A stretch of DNA of 64,000 bases from Pseudomonas fluorescens (GCF_001648775.1 NZ_LVEJ01000005.1:1-64000), one strand, 5' to 3'. Positions 45,905 through 54,789 are shown, numbered from the stretch's first letter. Numbers and translations are program-made. Notes: generated by a model from the letters alone, not told the origin.

Positions 45905-46975
45905 ATGACGACTCAAGCAAAGCAAAAACTCGCGGTGGCCATCGCCGCCGCACTGGCGGTCGGCGTGCTGGTGTATCTGGCGCTGCCCGGCGTATTTGGC
46001 AAGCGGCCCCAGCAAACTACCAACGATGCATTCGTCTCCGCCGACTACACCCTGGTGGTGCCGCGCGTGGCCGGCTTCATCAAGGAAGTGCTGGTGGAAG
46101 ACAACCAGCAAGTGAAGGCCGGGCAGTTGCTGGCGCTGATCGATGATCGCGATTTGCGCGCTTCAGCCGAAGCGGCGGACGCGCAGACCCTGGTCGCGCG
46201 GGCGCAATTGCAGAACGCCAAAGCGACGCTGGAGCGGCAGACCTCGGTGATCGCTCAGGCGCAAGCCTCGGTGGTGTCGGCGAAGGCTGAAATGGCGTTT
46301 GCCCAGCAGGAACTGAATCGCTACAACCATCTCGCCGGCGTGGGTGCCGGCACTGTGCAAAACGCGCAACAGGCGCGCACTCGCATCGATCAGGCCACGG
46401 CGCATCTGGACACCGCCACGGCGAAACTGGCGGCGGAGCGCAAGCAGGTCGATATTCTCACCGCTCAGCGTGACGCGGCCGAGGGCAGTTTGAAACACGC
46501 GCAAGCGGCACTGGAAATCGCCAGTTTCGAACTCTCCTACACGCGCATCACTGCACCGCAGGACGGCATGATCGGCGAGCGCGCCGTGCGCGTCGGCGCT
46601 TACGTGACGCCGGGTAGCAAGCTGTTGGCGGTGGTGCCGCTGAAGCAGGCGTATGTCGTGGCGAATTTTCAGGAGACGCAATTGACCGACGTGCTGCCGG
46701 GGCAGGAAGTGCAGGTGCATGTCGACAGCCTCGGTGGCGAAACCTTGAGCGGACGCGTCGAGAGCATTGCGCCGGCGACCGGCGTGACCTTTGCTGCGGT
46801 GAAACCGGATAACGCCACCGGCAATTTCACCAAGGTGGTGCAGCGGATTCCAGTGAAAATCATGCTGGAGCCGGGCCAGCCGTTGGCCGAACGGTTGCGG
46901 GTCGGGATGTCGGTGGAGGCGAGTATTGATACCAAAAGCTCGGTGACCTCCGTGCGTGAGGTGACTCAGCGATGA
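45905..46975 (+). CDS. EmrA-like HlyD-family efflux adaptor
   Basis: This 356-residue adaptor has one N-terminal membrane helix (about 9-28), lipoyl halves (VPRVAGFIKEVLVEDNQQVKAG; RITAPQDGMIGERAVRVGAY), a central coiled coil (about 95-200) and a beta-barrel part. It bridges the MFS pump and the outer-membrane factor. ATG at 45905 is preferred because AAGG precedes it; 45893 is in frame. Its stop overlaps the next ORF's first ATG (ATGA). Confidence 0.92.
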   Translation: MTTQAKQKLAVAIAAALAVGVLVYLALPGVFGKRPQQTTNDAFVSADYTLVVPRVAGFIKEVLVEDNQQVKAGQLLALIDDRDLRASAEAADAQTLVARAQLQNAKATLERQTSVIAQAQASVVSAKAEMAFAQQELNRYNHLAGVGAGTVQNAQQARTRIDQATAHLDTATAKLAAERKQVDILTAQRDAAEGSLKHAQAALEIASFELSYTRITAPQDGMIGERAVRVGAYVTPGSKLLAVVPLKQAYVVANFQETQLTDVLPGQEVQVHVDSLGGETLSGRVESIAPATGVTFAAVKPDNATGNFTKVVQRIPVKIMLEPGQPLAERLRVGMSVEASIDTKSSVTSVREVTQR

Positions 46976-48525
46976 TTGTTGTTGAATCGATTGACGTCTT
47001 CGCGAGCAAGCTCGCTCCCACATTGGATCTCGGCAACACCACAAACCTCCTGTGGGAGCGAGCTTGCTCGCGAAGAGGCCAATGGCAGCACATCATCTTG
47101 AGTGCCTTGCTCACAGTAAGCCTCACTGCCTGCACCGTAGGCCCAGACTTCCAGAAACCCGAAGCCACACAAATCGCGGACTGGGCCAAGTCCGCGCCCA
47201 GCCAAGCCGTCAGCGAACCGTTGAACGAACGCTGGTGGGAAGTCTTTCACGACCCACAACTCTCCGCGCTCACCCAGCGCGCCGTCCGCAGCAACCTCGA
47301 CCTGCAACTGGCCAGTAGCCGCCTGCAACAAAGCCGTGCCGCTCGCCAAGTCATCAGCGCTGACCGTTATCCGAACACCGTCGCCACCGGCAGCTACGCC
47401 CGCGAACGCAACAGCGGCAAAGGCCTGAGCGACCCGTCCGGACACAACGGCGATTCCGCTTTCAACCTGTGGGATGCCGGTTTCTCCGCCTCATGGGAAC
47501 TGGATTTCTGGGGCCGCGTGCGCCGCGAAACCGAAGCCGCTGATGCCAATCTTGAAGTCGCCGAAAACGATCGTCGCGGGGTGCTGCTCGCCGTGCTTGC
47601 CGATACGGCCCAAAACTACATCCAGCTACGCGGCGTGCAGAACACCCGCGCGGTCACTGAGCAGAACCTCGATGTTGCCCGGCACAGCCTGAAACTCTCG
47701 CAACTACGGCTGGCCGATGGCGTGGCGACCGACCTGGACGTCGCTGAAGCCGCTGCGCAAGTCGCCGCCATCGAGTCACGCTTGCCGGCGCTGGAACAAC
47801 GCCAATCGCAACTGATCAACGCGATCAGTCTGCTGATGGGCGAACCGCCGCAAGCCTTGGCCAAGGAGTTATCCTCCGACGCCGCTGTGCCGCAGTCACC
47901 GCTGCAAGTCGCTATCGGCTTGCCGTCGCAACTGGCTGAACGCCGTCCGGACATCCGCCAGGCCGAAGCGCGCCTGCACGCCGCCACCGCCAACATCGGC
48001 GTGGCCAAGGGCGATTTCTATCCGCGCATCACCCTGTCCGGCAACCTCGGCTCACAAGCCATGCAACTCAGCGATTTCGGCTCGTGGGGCTCGCGCGCCT
48101 TCGGCATCGGCCCGCAATTCAGTTTGCCGCTGTTTGACGGCGGACTCCTGCGCGGCGTGTTGCAATTGCGCGAAGCTCAACAGCAGGAAGCCGCCGTCGC
48201 CTATCAGCAAACCGTGCTGCGCGCCTGGCATGAAATCGACGATCAACTGACCGCTTACAACGCCAGCCAGCGCCGCCGCGACAGCCTCGCCGAAGCCGTA
48301 CGCCAGAACCAGATCGCCTTGCGCACCGCGCAACAGCAATACGTCGAAGGCGTGGTCGACTTCGTCAACGTGCTCACCGTGCAAGGCGCCTTGCTGGCCA
48401 CGCAGGAGCAGTGGGTGGAGAGTTCGACCGGCGTTTCGCTGGCGATGGTCGGGTTGTACAAGGCGTTGGGCGGGGGATGGGAGTCGGTGTATCCGGCGCA
48501 AGTAACTACCAATAATCCGGTTTGA
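46972..48525 (+). CDS. NodT-family outer-membrane efflux lipoprotein with REP-derived 5' end
   Basis: This ORF of 517 residues encodes an OprM/NodT-type outer-membrane factor with a lipobox (LLTVSLTAC, Cys at residue 54), two OEP domains and the family segment ERRPDIRQAEARLHAATANIGVAKGDFYPRI. The first 40 residues are translated REP DNA (46999-47074) ahead of the lipoprotein signal, giving an unusually long n-region. No ATG lies in frame between the REP pair and the lipobox; TTG at 47098 would give a normal short signal. The ATG at 46972 overlaps the adaptor stop. The start is therefore open, while the mature protein is certain. The 3' end overlaps the convergent NYN gene by 20 bp. Confidence 0.88.
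   Translation: MIVVESIDVFASKLAPTLDLGNTTNLLWERACSRRGQWQHIILSALLTVSLTACTVGPDFQKPEATQIADWAKSAPSQAVSEPLNERWWEVFHDPQLSALTQRAVRSNLDLQLASSRLQQSRAARQVISADRYPNTVATGSYARERNSGKGLSDPSGHNGDSAFNLWDAGFSASWELDFWGRVRRETEAADANLEVAENDRRGVLLAVLADTAQNYIQLRGVQNTRAVTEQNLDVARHSLKLSQLRLADGVATDLDVAEAAAQVAAIESRLPALEQRQSQLINAISLLMGEPPQALAKELSSDAAVPQSPLQVAIGLPSQLAERRPDIRQAEARLHAATANIGVAKGDFYPRITLSGNLGSQAMQLSDFGSWGSRAFGIGPQFSLPLFDGGLLRGVLQLREAQQQEAAVAYQQTVLRAWHEIDDQLTAYNASQRRRDSLAEAVRQNQIALRTAQQQYVEGVVDFVNVLTVQGALLATQEQWVESSTGVSLAMVGLYKALGGGWESVYPAQVTTNNPV
46999..47074. repeat. REP doublet inside the 5' end of the nodT-type gene
   Basis: Inverted cores at 46999-47022 and 47051-47074 sit between the adaptor stop and the lipoprotein signal sequence. 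The reading frame stays open through both copies. Confidence 0.88.
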
Positions 48526-49195
48526 TCGCTGGTTTTTTTTGAGTGGCTACTCGTTTTGGAAACTGATGAAGTTTCAGCTCTTCAGTCGAAATAACGCGTC
48601 TCAACCAGTTTGAGTTGTCTTTCAATGAGCCTGGGGGCGGGCGGATAGATCCGGTCCGATGAGGAAGGATCACTCCAATGATCAGGGCAGGAAAATCTGT
48701 TCGGAGCGCCTTCAGAGCAGGTGTCATGTCGGTATCACTGGAAACCAGAATGATTTGATCAATGCGCCCTGCACCTTCGGACATTGTTTGCCGGCTTGCA
48801 GTGCGATACATGCTGATTGCTATATGCACATCGGTTTCTTTTTCTTCCAGTTTCCAGATATCGACTTTGTCCTGACGTGACGCATGGGTGTTCCTATCTA
48901 TAAACCTTGGTGCTTTGGCTGGCTCTAATTGATGCCGTCCGAAATGCACGGTGACTTTGCTCGCTCGCAATGCCCTTATGTACGCATCTTGTGCTTCCTT
49001 GGAAACGCGGCCGCGAGTTGCCAGCTGGGGTTTGATTGGAGAAGTGAAGTAGTCAATCGAGACTATTGAGCTCTGAGGGTTTTCGATGAGGGCAATATGC
49101 GTCAGCAGGCTGTGCAAGTTCAGCCATTTATAGGGTGTGCCAGCGAGCAAGCCGTAAAACAGGTTGTAGCCATCAACAAAAAATGCGGTGCGCAC
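48506..49195 (-). CDS. NYN-domain (LabA/DUF88-like) protein, putative ribonuclease
   Basis: This 229-residue protein has the PIN-like NYN pattern with acidic residues FFVDGYNLF (D8), KETDVHIAI and LVSSDTDMTPAL, the carboxylates that hold metal in this nuclease fold. NYN proteins are often RNases. No partner gene is linked, and the substrate is unknown. The GTG start follows GAGGA at good spacing. Its 3' end overlaps the convergent efflux gene by 20 bp. Codon use is less GC-biased than in the neighbours (CAA, AAA and TTT are frequent), which may mean recent acquisition. Confidence 0.88.
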   Translation of the reverse strand: MRTAFFVDGYNLFYGLLAGTPYKWLNLHSLLTHIALIENPQSSIVSIDYFTSPIKPQLATRGRVSKEAQDAYIRALRASKVTVHFGRHQLEPAKAPRFIDRNTHASRQDKVDIWKLEEKETDVHIAISMYRTASRQTMSEGAGRIDQIILVSSDTDMTPALKALRTDFPALIIGVILPHRTGSIRPPPGSLKDNSNWLRRVISTEELKLHQFPKRVATQKKPAIKPDYW

Positions 49196-49212
49196 AAAAA
49201 ATCCTCAGAAAC

Positions 49213-49240
49213 GAAAAAACCGGCCTAAGCCGGTTTTTTC
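49213..49240. terminator. Bidirectional Rho-independent terminator
   Basis: AAAAAACCGGC-CTAA-GCCGGTTTTTT is a textbook symmetric terminator with A and T tails. It lies 18 bp upstream of the NYN start and abuts the stop of a small minus-strand frame, so it would end a transcript coming from 49241-49680. Confidence 0.88.
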
Positions 49241-49681
49241 ATCCCCAACTGCCAGCGAACTGAATCGCTACGTACGGGGTTGAGTAAGGCAATCCTAGAT
49301 TGAGTGCGTCATGCAGGTCAATCACCAAATAATTGCGGGCTCACTCCACTGGTTTATTTCCAGCACCGGCTTGCCAGTTTTGGCTACCAATGCCGACTAG
49401 GGTCAAGCCATTTAAGGGCGCCAATATTAGAAGTTGTTGCAGAAAGAGGTACATTCGGCCCGCGTTTACTCCCATAGGTAGCCTGTCTATCGCCTTATTC
49501 GCAATGCGCTATCGGTAGCATTCCTAACTCGTGTAGGAAAGCGGAGCTTGCCTACATCTCTTAAACGAACATTGAGCGGCTTTCTCTTTTGAAACATTAC
49601 ATTTCTGACGAGTAATGGCCTTTCGCTTGACGCTAACCCCCGCTGTCGTAGACTCCGCACATCCGTCAGGGAGTAGCGGTT
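49241..49681. other. Non-coding or decayed region with small open frames
   Basis: No confident gene lies here. On the minus strand a 44-codon frame (49475-49341, MGVNAGRMYLFLQQ..., weak CAGG site) is followed after 15 bp by a 28-codon GTG frame (49325-49239, VIDLHDALNLGLPY...) that ends at the terminator. On the plus strand a 61-codon frame (49333-49518) continues in another frame to about 49593, as if frameshifted. These fit either tiny peptides or a decayed dispersed element. The right end (49600-49681) should hold the promoter of the adaptor operon, whose ATG follows GGGAG. Confidence 0.4.
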
Positions 49682-50461
49682 ATGCAGCGTTTTCGCGGTT
49701 GGGTTATCGGATTGACCTTAGTTACGTGTGCAGTTCAGGCGCAAACGCCCGGGCCAGACGATCCGCTGCTGGATAATCCGGGGACGGCGGCGGCCACTGC
49801 GAGCAGTGAGGCGCGGGGGGTGTTGCGGGCTCGTGATCAGGCGACGCTGGCCAGTGAGCTTTCCGGGCGGATTGTCGAGTTGCCATTCAGTGAGGGCGAG
49901 TCGTTCAAGAAGGGCGATACGCTGGCGAAGTTCGATTGCTCGGCCTATCAAGCCCAGCTCAATGCCGCGCAGGCGGCCAGTCGCGGTGCCGGTGAAGAGC
50001 TGGCGCACAACAAGCAGTTGGCTGCGCTCAATTCCGTCGGGCGGTTCGAAGTGGCGCGGGCCGAGGCCAAGGTCAGCGAAACCCAGGCGCAATCCCAGGT
50101 TTATCAAGTGCAGGTCAAACGCTGCAGCGTGATCGCGCCGTTCGACGGGCAAGTGGTCGAGCGCAAGGTGCAGCGCTATGAAAGCGTACCGGCCGGCGCA
50201 CCGCTGCTCGATGTCGTCGATAACCGTACCCTCGAAATTCATCTGCTGGTGCCGTCGCGCTGGATGGCCAGACTCAAGCCCGGCCAGACCTTCAGCTTCG
50301 TGCCCGATGAAACCGGTCAGCCGATCGATGCCACGGTGAAACGTCTCGGCGCGCGCATCGATGAGGGCAGTCAGACCCTGTTGCTGGTCGCCACACTTCC
50401 CGAAGCCAAAGGTTTGCTCGCCGGCATGAGCGGCACCGCGCGTTTTCCGGAGCTTAAGTGA
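49682..50461 (+). CDS. Periplasmic adaptor (HlyD/RND MFP-like), first gene of the M50 cluster
   Basis: This 259-residue protein has a signal peptide (MQRFRGWVIGLTLVTCAVQAQ). Lipoyl halves (SELSGRIVELPFSEGESFKKGDTL and VIAPFDGQVVERKVQRYESVPAG) flank a short helical hairpin, and a beta-barrel segment follows. It is smaller than usual RND adaptors, and no RND pump or TolC gene is linked. Its stop overlaps the GTG start of the next gene (GTGA), so it works with that adaptor and the M50 protein. Its role in moving a surface protein is inferred from context. Confidence 0.85.
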   Translation: MQRFRGWVIGLTLVTCAVQAQTPGPDDPLLDNPGTAAATASSEARGVLRARDQATLASELSGRIVELPFSEGESFKKGDTLAKFDCSAYQAQLNAAQAASRGAGEELAHNKQLAALNSVGRFEVARAEAKVSETQAQSQVYQVQVKRCSVIAPFDGQVVERKVQRYESVPAGAPLLDVVDNRTLEIHLLVPSRWMARLKPGQTFSFVPDETGQPIDATVKRLGARIDEGSQTLLLVATLPEAKGLLAGMSGTARFPELK

Positions 50462-51777
50462 ACGCTCCGGTGAGCGGCGGCGCCGAGCAGGTGTTCGCGC
50501 GCTTTCTCGACCTGGAACGCCAGACACGCGCCGCCCGTGACGCCGCGCAACTGGCCTACAGTCTGGTCAATGACGGCCAGTCGCTGTTCGGTTTTCGCCA
50601 TGCCGCGCTGTTGATCGCCGGCAAGGTGCAAGCCGTGACCGGCGTCAGTGCGGTCGAGCCGAATGCGCCGTTCGTGGCGTTCGTCGAGCAGGCCGTGGCG
50701 CAGTTGTTCAAGCAGGATGTACTGAAGCAGGCGCGAGTGATTGCGCCGCAGCTGCTCAGCGAATCGACTCAGGCCGACTGGCGCAGTCTGTCTGCCACGC
50801 AAGTGTTCTGGCTGCCACTGGTTGATCGCGACGCGCAGGTGTTTGGCGGTTTATGGCTGGCCCGCGATGTGCCGTGGAACCCTTCCGAACAAGTCCTGCT
50901 GTCGCAATTGGGCGACACCTACAGCCACGCCTGGCTGGCACTGCAACCGCGCAAACCGTGGCGGTTGCGCTGGACCCGTAAACGTCAGGTGGCACTGGTC
51001 GCGGTGCTATTACTGGGGCTGTTGATTCCGGTGCGTCAATCGGTGCTGGCCCCGGCCGAAGTGGTGCCGCTGGGCGGCCGTGTGGTGGCGGCACCGCTGG
51101 ACGGGGTGATCGCCGAATTTCTGGTCAAACCCAATCAAACGGTGAAAACCGGCGATGTGCTGGTGCGTTTTGAAAGCACCACGCTCAAGGCGCAGGCCGA
51201 TGTCGCCGAACGTGCGCTGGGGGTGGCCGAAGCTGAACTGAAATCCAATTCCCAGCGCTCGTTCGCCGATGCCGAATCCAGTGCAAAAGTCGATTTGCTC
51301 GCCGCCCGTGTTGAGCAGAAACGCGCCGAGCGCGACTACGCCCGCGAGCTACTCAAGCGCAGCGAAGTACGCGCCGAGCGCGACGGCATTGCGGTGTTCG
51401 CCGACGCGGAACGCTTGACCGGCAAACCGGTGCAGACCGGCGAGCGCCTGATGGACATCGCCGACCCGAACCAGGCCGAACTGCGTATCGAACTGGCCGT
51501 CGGCGATGCGATTTCGTTGGAGCCCGGCGCCGAAGTGGCGTTGTTTCTCGACAGCGATCCGCTGAAGCGCCATCTCGCCACACTGGAACGCTCGGCATAC
51601 GAGGCGCAGCCGACGGCGGGCGGGCAACTGGCCTATCGGCTCGACGCCAATTTCGCTGACGCTCCCCCGCGTATCGGCCTGCGTGGCACAGCGAAAATCT
51701 TCGGTGATCGCGCGCCACTGGCGTTGTACCTGCTGCGCCGGCCACTGGCCGGTTTGCGCCAGAGCGTGGGCCTCTAG
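50458..51777 (+). CDS. Membrane adaptor with GAF-like N-terminal domain and HlyD-like C-terminus
   Basis: This 439-residue protein has a soluble N-terminal part (about 1-165) with GAF-like features (QVFWLPLVDRDAQVFGGLWLARDVPWNPSEQVLLSQLGDTYSHAWLAL). One membrane helix follows (about 178-195, RQVALVAVLLLGLLIPVR), then a periplasmic HlyD-like half (APLDGVIAEFLVKPNQTVKTGDVL, coiled coil 250-305, beta-barrel). A cytoplasmic sensor-like domain on an adaptor is unusual. It starts at GTG with GGAG upstream, overlaps the previous gene and ends directly before the M50 gene (stop TAG, then ATG). Confidence 0.85.
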   Translation: MNAPVSGGAEQVFARFLDLERQTRAARDAAQLAYSLVNDGQSLFGFRHAALLIAGKVQAVTGVSAVEPNAPFVAFVEQAVAQLFKQDVLKQARVIAPQLLSESTQADWRSLSATQVFWLPLVDRDAQVFGGLWLARDVPWNPSEQVLLSQLGDTYSHAWLALQPRKPWRLRWTRKRQVALVAVLLLGLLIPVRQSVLAPAEVVPLGGRVVAAPLDGVIAEFLVKPNQTVKTGDVLVRFESTTLKAQADVAERALGVAEAELKSNSQRSFADAESSAKVDLLAARVEQKRAERDYARELLKRSEVRAERDGIAVFADAERLTGKPVQTGERLMDIADPNQAELRIELAVGDAISLEPGAEVALFLDSDPLKRHLATLERSAYEAQPTAGGQLAYRLDANFADAPPRIGLRGTAKIFGDRAPLALYLLRRPLAGLRQSVGL

Positions 51778-53874
51778 ATGAATCTGCCGAGCCTGCGTGC
51801 CGACCTGCAATTGTCGCCCGCGGCGCCGGCTTTGGACGGTTCGCCGCGCTGGACCCTGGCCGATCCGGTGCGCGGGCGTTATTTCAAACTCGGCAGCGCG
51901 GCGATGCGTCTGTTGCGCCACTGGTCGCTGGGTGATGCCGAACAAGTCTTGCACGCGGCCAATCGCGAGCCTGGCTTGCCGCTGGACGGCACGGAACTTG
52001 AGCAGTTGCTGGAATTTCTTCGCGGCCACGATTTGATTTCTGCGCTCGACGATCAACAGCGCGCCAGCTACCGCCTCAAGGCCTTGGCGCAAAAGCAAAG
52101 CCTGTGGCAAATCCTCCTGCATCAATACCTGTTCTTCCGCATACCGCTATGGCGCCCGGACGCATTTCTCAATCGCGCGTGGCCGTGGCTTGCGCGCTTC
52201 GGCCCGCGCCTGCTGCGCTACGGTTTGCCGACGACGTTGGCGCTGGGCGTGTTTCTGGTCTCGCGCGACTGGCAGCGTTTTGTCGGGACGTTTCCGCACC
52301 TGTTCAGCCTCGGTGGCGCGTTGGCGTTTGGCGTGGCGCTGTTCTTCGCCAAACTTTGTCACGAGTTTGGCCACGCGTTCATGGCCAAGCGCGCCGGGTG
52401 TCGGGTGCAGAGCATGGGCGTGGCGTTCATGGTTTTGCTGCCGATGTTCTATACCGATGTCAGCGATGCCTGGCGGGTCAATGATCGCCGCGCGCGATTG
52501 TTGATCGGTGCCGGCGGTGTGCTCGCCGAATTGTTGTTGGCGTGTATTGCGCTGCTGGTGTGGTCGTTACTGCCTGATGGGCCGGGACGCACGGCGGCGT
52601 TCATGCTCGCCAGCGCCACGTGGATCACCACGCTGGTGGTCAACCTCAATCCGTTCATGCGTTTTGATGGTTATTTTCTGATCAGTGATTTCTGGGAAGT
52701 CGACAACTTGCAGGGCCGCGCATTTGCGCTGTGTCGCTGGCGCTTGCGTGAATTTTTGTTCGGTTATGGCGCCCCGGCGCCGGAGCCGTGGTCGCCGAAG
52801 ATGCAACGGCGTTTGCTGATCTGGGGGTATGGCTCATGGTTGTGGCGTGCGGCGTTGTTTTTCGGGATCGCGCTGGCGGTCTATCACCTGTTCTTCAAGG
52901 TATTGGGGATCTTCCTGATGCTGGTGGAACTGGTGTGGTTCATTTTTCTGCCGATCATGCGTGAGTGGCGCCAGTGGTGGAGCCGCCGCGAACAGGCGCA
53001 CGGCCCGCGCGTGTTGCTCAGTGCGCTGGCGCTGCTCGGGTTGTTGCTGGTGCTGATCGTGCCGTGGCGCAGTTCGGTGGAATTGCCGACGATGCTCGAG
53101 GCCGGGCGCGCCAGTGCCCTGCATGCGCCAACGGCGGCGCGGGTCAAAGCGGTGAACGTGACGGACGGGCAGAAGGTCGCTCAGGGCGATGTGCTGATTG
53201 AACTGGAATCGCCCGATCTCGAGTCGCGGCTGGTGATCGTGCGTCGGGAAATCCAGATCCAGCAGTTGTTGATGCGCCGCCAGGCCAGTCGCAGCGAAAC
53301 CGCTGCCGATGCGGGCATTGTCGAGCAGCGGCTGGCAGAGGCGGTCGCCGAGTACCGTGGACTGACGGCGCAACGCGAGCGCCTGTTGCTGCGCGCACCG
53401 CAGGCCGGCAGCGTGCGTGATCTGCTGCCGAACATGACGGTCGGGCGTTGGCTGTCGACCCGCGATGCGCTGGCCCGAGTGGTCGAGGACGGCGCACGCC
53501 TGCGCGGTTATCTCGCCGAAGCCGAATTGTGGCGAGTCAAACCCGGTGCCAGCGGCCGCTTCATCGCCGATGACCCGATGCACCCGGCGCTGGCCGTGCA
53601 GTTGAATGAAATCGACACCAACGGCGTGGCCTACGTCGATCAGGAGGCGCTGACCTCCGATCATCACGGGCCGATTGCCGTGCGCCGCGATCAACAACAG
53701 CGCGCGGAACCGGTGCAGGCGCAATACGGCGCGCGACTCAGCGTGCTCGATACCGCGCCGACACCGCCGCAACCGTTGCGCGGTGTGGTGATCTTGCAAG
53801 GCAGCGGCGAATCGTTGCTCGGTGTGGCATGGCGCCGAATGGCGGCGCTGGGGGTCAGGGAAAGCGGTTTCTAA
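51778..53874 (+). CDS. Fusion of PqqD-like domain, M50 site-2-type metalloprotease and HlyD-like domain
   Basis: This 698-residue inner-membrane protein begins with a PqqD/RRE-like domain (about 20-90, WTLADPVRGRYFKLGSAAMRLL), the fold used to recognise leader peptides. A multi-pass M50 protease core has the zinc motif HEFGH (195-199) and the second motif N291-P...D297-G. After further membrane helices (to about 450) a periplasmic lipoyl/coiled-coil part follows (APTAARVKAVNVTDGQKVAQGDVL; LLRAPQAGSVRDLLPN). All catalytic residues are present. It resembles 'peptide zinc metalloprotease' proteins linked to large exported proteins. Likely job, by inference: bind, trim or escort the N-terminus of the giant LEPR-type protein encoded downstream. 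Confidence 0.88.
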   Translation: MNLPSLRADLQLSPAAPALDGSPRWTLADPVRGRYFKLGSAAMRLLRHWSLGDAEQVLHAANREPGLPLDGTELEQLLEFLRGHDLISALDDQQRASYRLKALAQKQSLWQILLHQYLFFRIPLWRPDAFLNRAWPWLARFGPRLLRYGLPTTLALGVFLVSRDWQRFVGTFPHLFSLGGALAFGVALFFAKLCHEFGHAFMAKRAGCRVQSMGVAFMVLLPMFYTDVSDAWRVNDRRARLLIGAGGVLAELLLACIALLVWSLLPDGPGRTAAFMLASATWITTLVVNLNPFMRFDGYFLISDFWEVDNLQGRAFALCRWRLREFLFGYGAPAPEPWSPKMQRRLLIWGYGSWLWRAALFFGIALAVYHLFFKVLGIFLMLVELVWFIFLPIMREWRQWWSRREQAHGPRVLLSALALLGLLLVLIVPWRSSVELPTMLEAGRASALHAPTAARVKAVNVTDGQKVAQGDVLIELESPDLESRLVIVRREIQIQQLLMRRQASRSETAADAGIVEQRLAEAVAEYRGLTAQRERLLLRAPQAGSVRDLLPNMTVGRWLSTRDALARVVEDGARLRGYLAEAELWRVKPGASGRFIADDPMHPALAVQLNEIDTNGVAYVDQEALTSDHHGPIAVRRDQQQRAEPVQAQYGARLSVLDTAPTPPQPLRGVVILQGSGESLLGVAWRRMAALGVRESGF

Positions 53875-53885
53875 CGGAGAGCACG

Positions 53886-54380
53886 ATGGCGGACAACGCA
53901 GCAGTGGCGGCAGAAGGATTGGTGGTGCGGCCTTCGCGGGCAAGCGACGGGCCGTTTTTGCAAAGCCTGTATCAGACGGCGCGGCCGGACCTGCAATGGG
54001 TCGACGGCGAGCAGGAACAGATTCAGCAACTGGTCGCCCAGCAGTTCCAGGTGCAGGAACAGGGCATGGGCGACAACTACCCCAACGCCATGCACTACGT
54101 GGTGGAAAAACTCGGCAGTGCCATCGGCGCGTTGAGCACCGATTTCGGCGCTAACGAGATTCGCGTGTTGTACCTGGCGTTCATCCCAAAGGCGCGTGGT
54201 CAGGGCTTTGGTCGCGCCGTGCTGCAAGGTGTACAGAAAGCCGCGCAACAGATTCGCTGCCCGGTGGCGACGGTGGTCTGGACCAGCAATCCCCATGCGC
54301 GACGGCATTACCTCGCGCTCGGGTTTGCGGTTGAAGAAAGCAATCCGGCGGCGGAGCGACTGGTCTGGTATCCCCGGTAA
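53886..54380 (+). CDS. GNAT-family N-acetyltransferase
   Basis: This 164-residue protein has the acetyl-CoA motif A (VLYLAFIPKARGQGFGRAVLQGV, RGQGFG pyrophosphate loop) and the C-terminal motif B (TSNPHARRHYLALGFAVEE). The start ATG lies 11 bp after the M50 gene behind GGAGAG, so it belongs to that operon. The substrate is unknown; acetylation of a component of the surface-protein system is possible. Confidence 0.88.
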   Translation: MADNAAVAAEGLVVRPSRASDGPFLQSLYQTARPDLQWVDGEQEQIQQLVAQQFQVQEQGMGDNYPNAMHYVVEKLGSAIGALSTDFGANEIRVLYLAFIPKARGQGFGRAVLQGVQKAAQQIRCPVATVVWTSNPHARRHYLALGFAVEESNPAAERLVWYPR

Positions 54381-54422
54381 TCTCCGTGCAGGTGCTGCCG
54401 AAGGCTGCTCCTTGGGTTCGGG

Positions 54423-54734
54423 TCAGTTGAAGGTGATGTGGAAGTAAGCCAGCTCTGGCGGCCGCCCCATCGGTGGTACCCGCGACACGAAGATGCCGTC
54501 CACTCGCCCCAGTTCAGGCAACTCCAGTGCACATAAACCATCGACGAATTCAGTCGCTTCCAGGCTGCTCAATTCGACGCTGAATGGCATGCGCTCGCTG
54601 TAACGCATTTGCGCCAGCGGTTTCTCTGCGAGTTCGCCGATATGGATTTGCAATGCGCTGCCATCGGGCAGATACAGGGTGCCGATCCGCCCGAGAAGGG
54701 CCTGGAAATGTTGGCTTTTAACCGATTGCAGCAT
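54423..54734 (-). CDS. DUF6916-type small protein
   Basis: This 103-residue cytoplasmic-type protein reads as a small beta-rich domain (FQALLGRIGTLYLPDGSALQIHIGEL; MPFSVELSSLEATEFVDGLCALELPELGRVDGIFVSRVPP). I associate this pattern with DUF6916, often encoded next to tail-collar (MdpB-like) proteins, as here, 55 bp downstream of that gene on the same strand. The function is not known. Confidence 0.75.
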   Translation of the reverse strand: MLQSVKSQHFQALLGRIGTLYLPDGSALQIHIGELAEKPLAQMRYSERMPFSVELSSLEATEFVDGLCALELPELGRVDGIFVSRVPPMGRPPELAYFHITFN

Positions 54735-54789
54735 GGTCTCGCTCCGGCAAAGTGGGGAACCGGGGGAGGTGGCTCCCCCCGGTGGTCGA

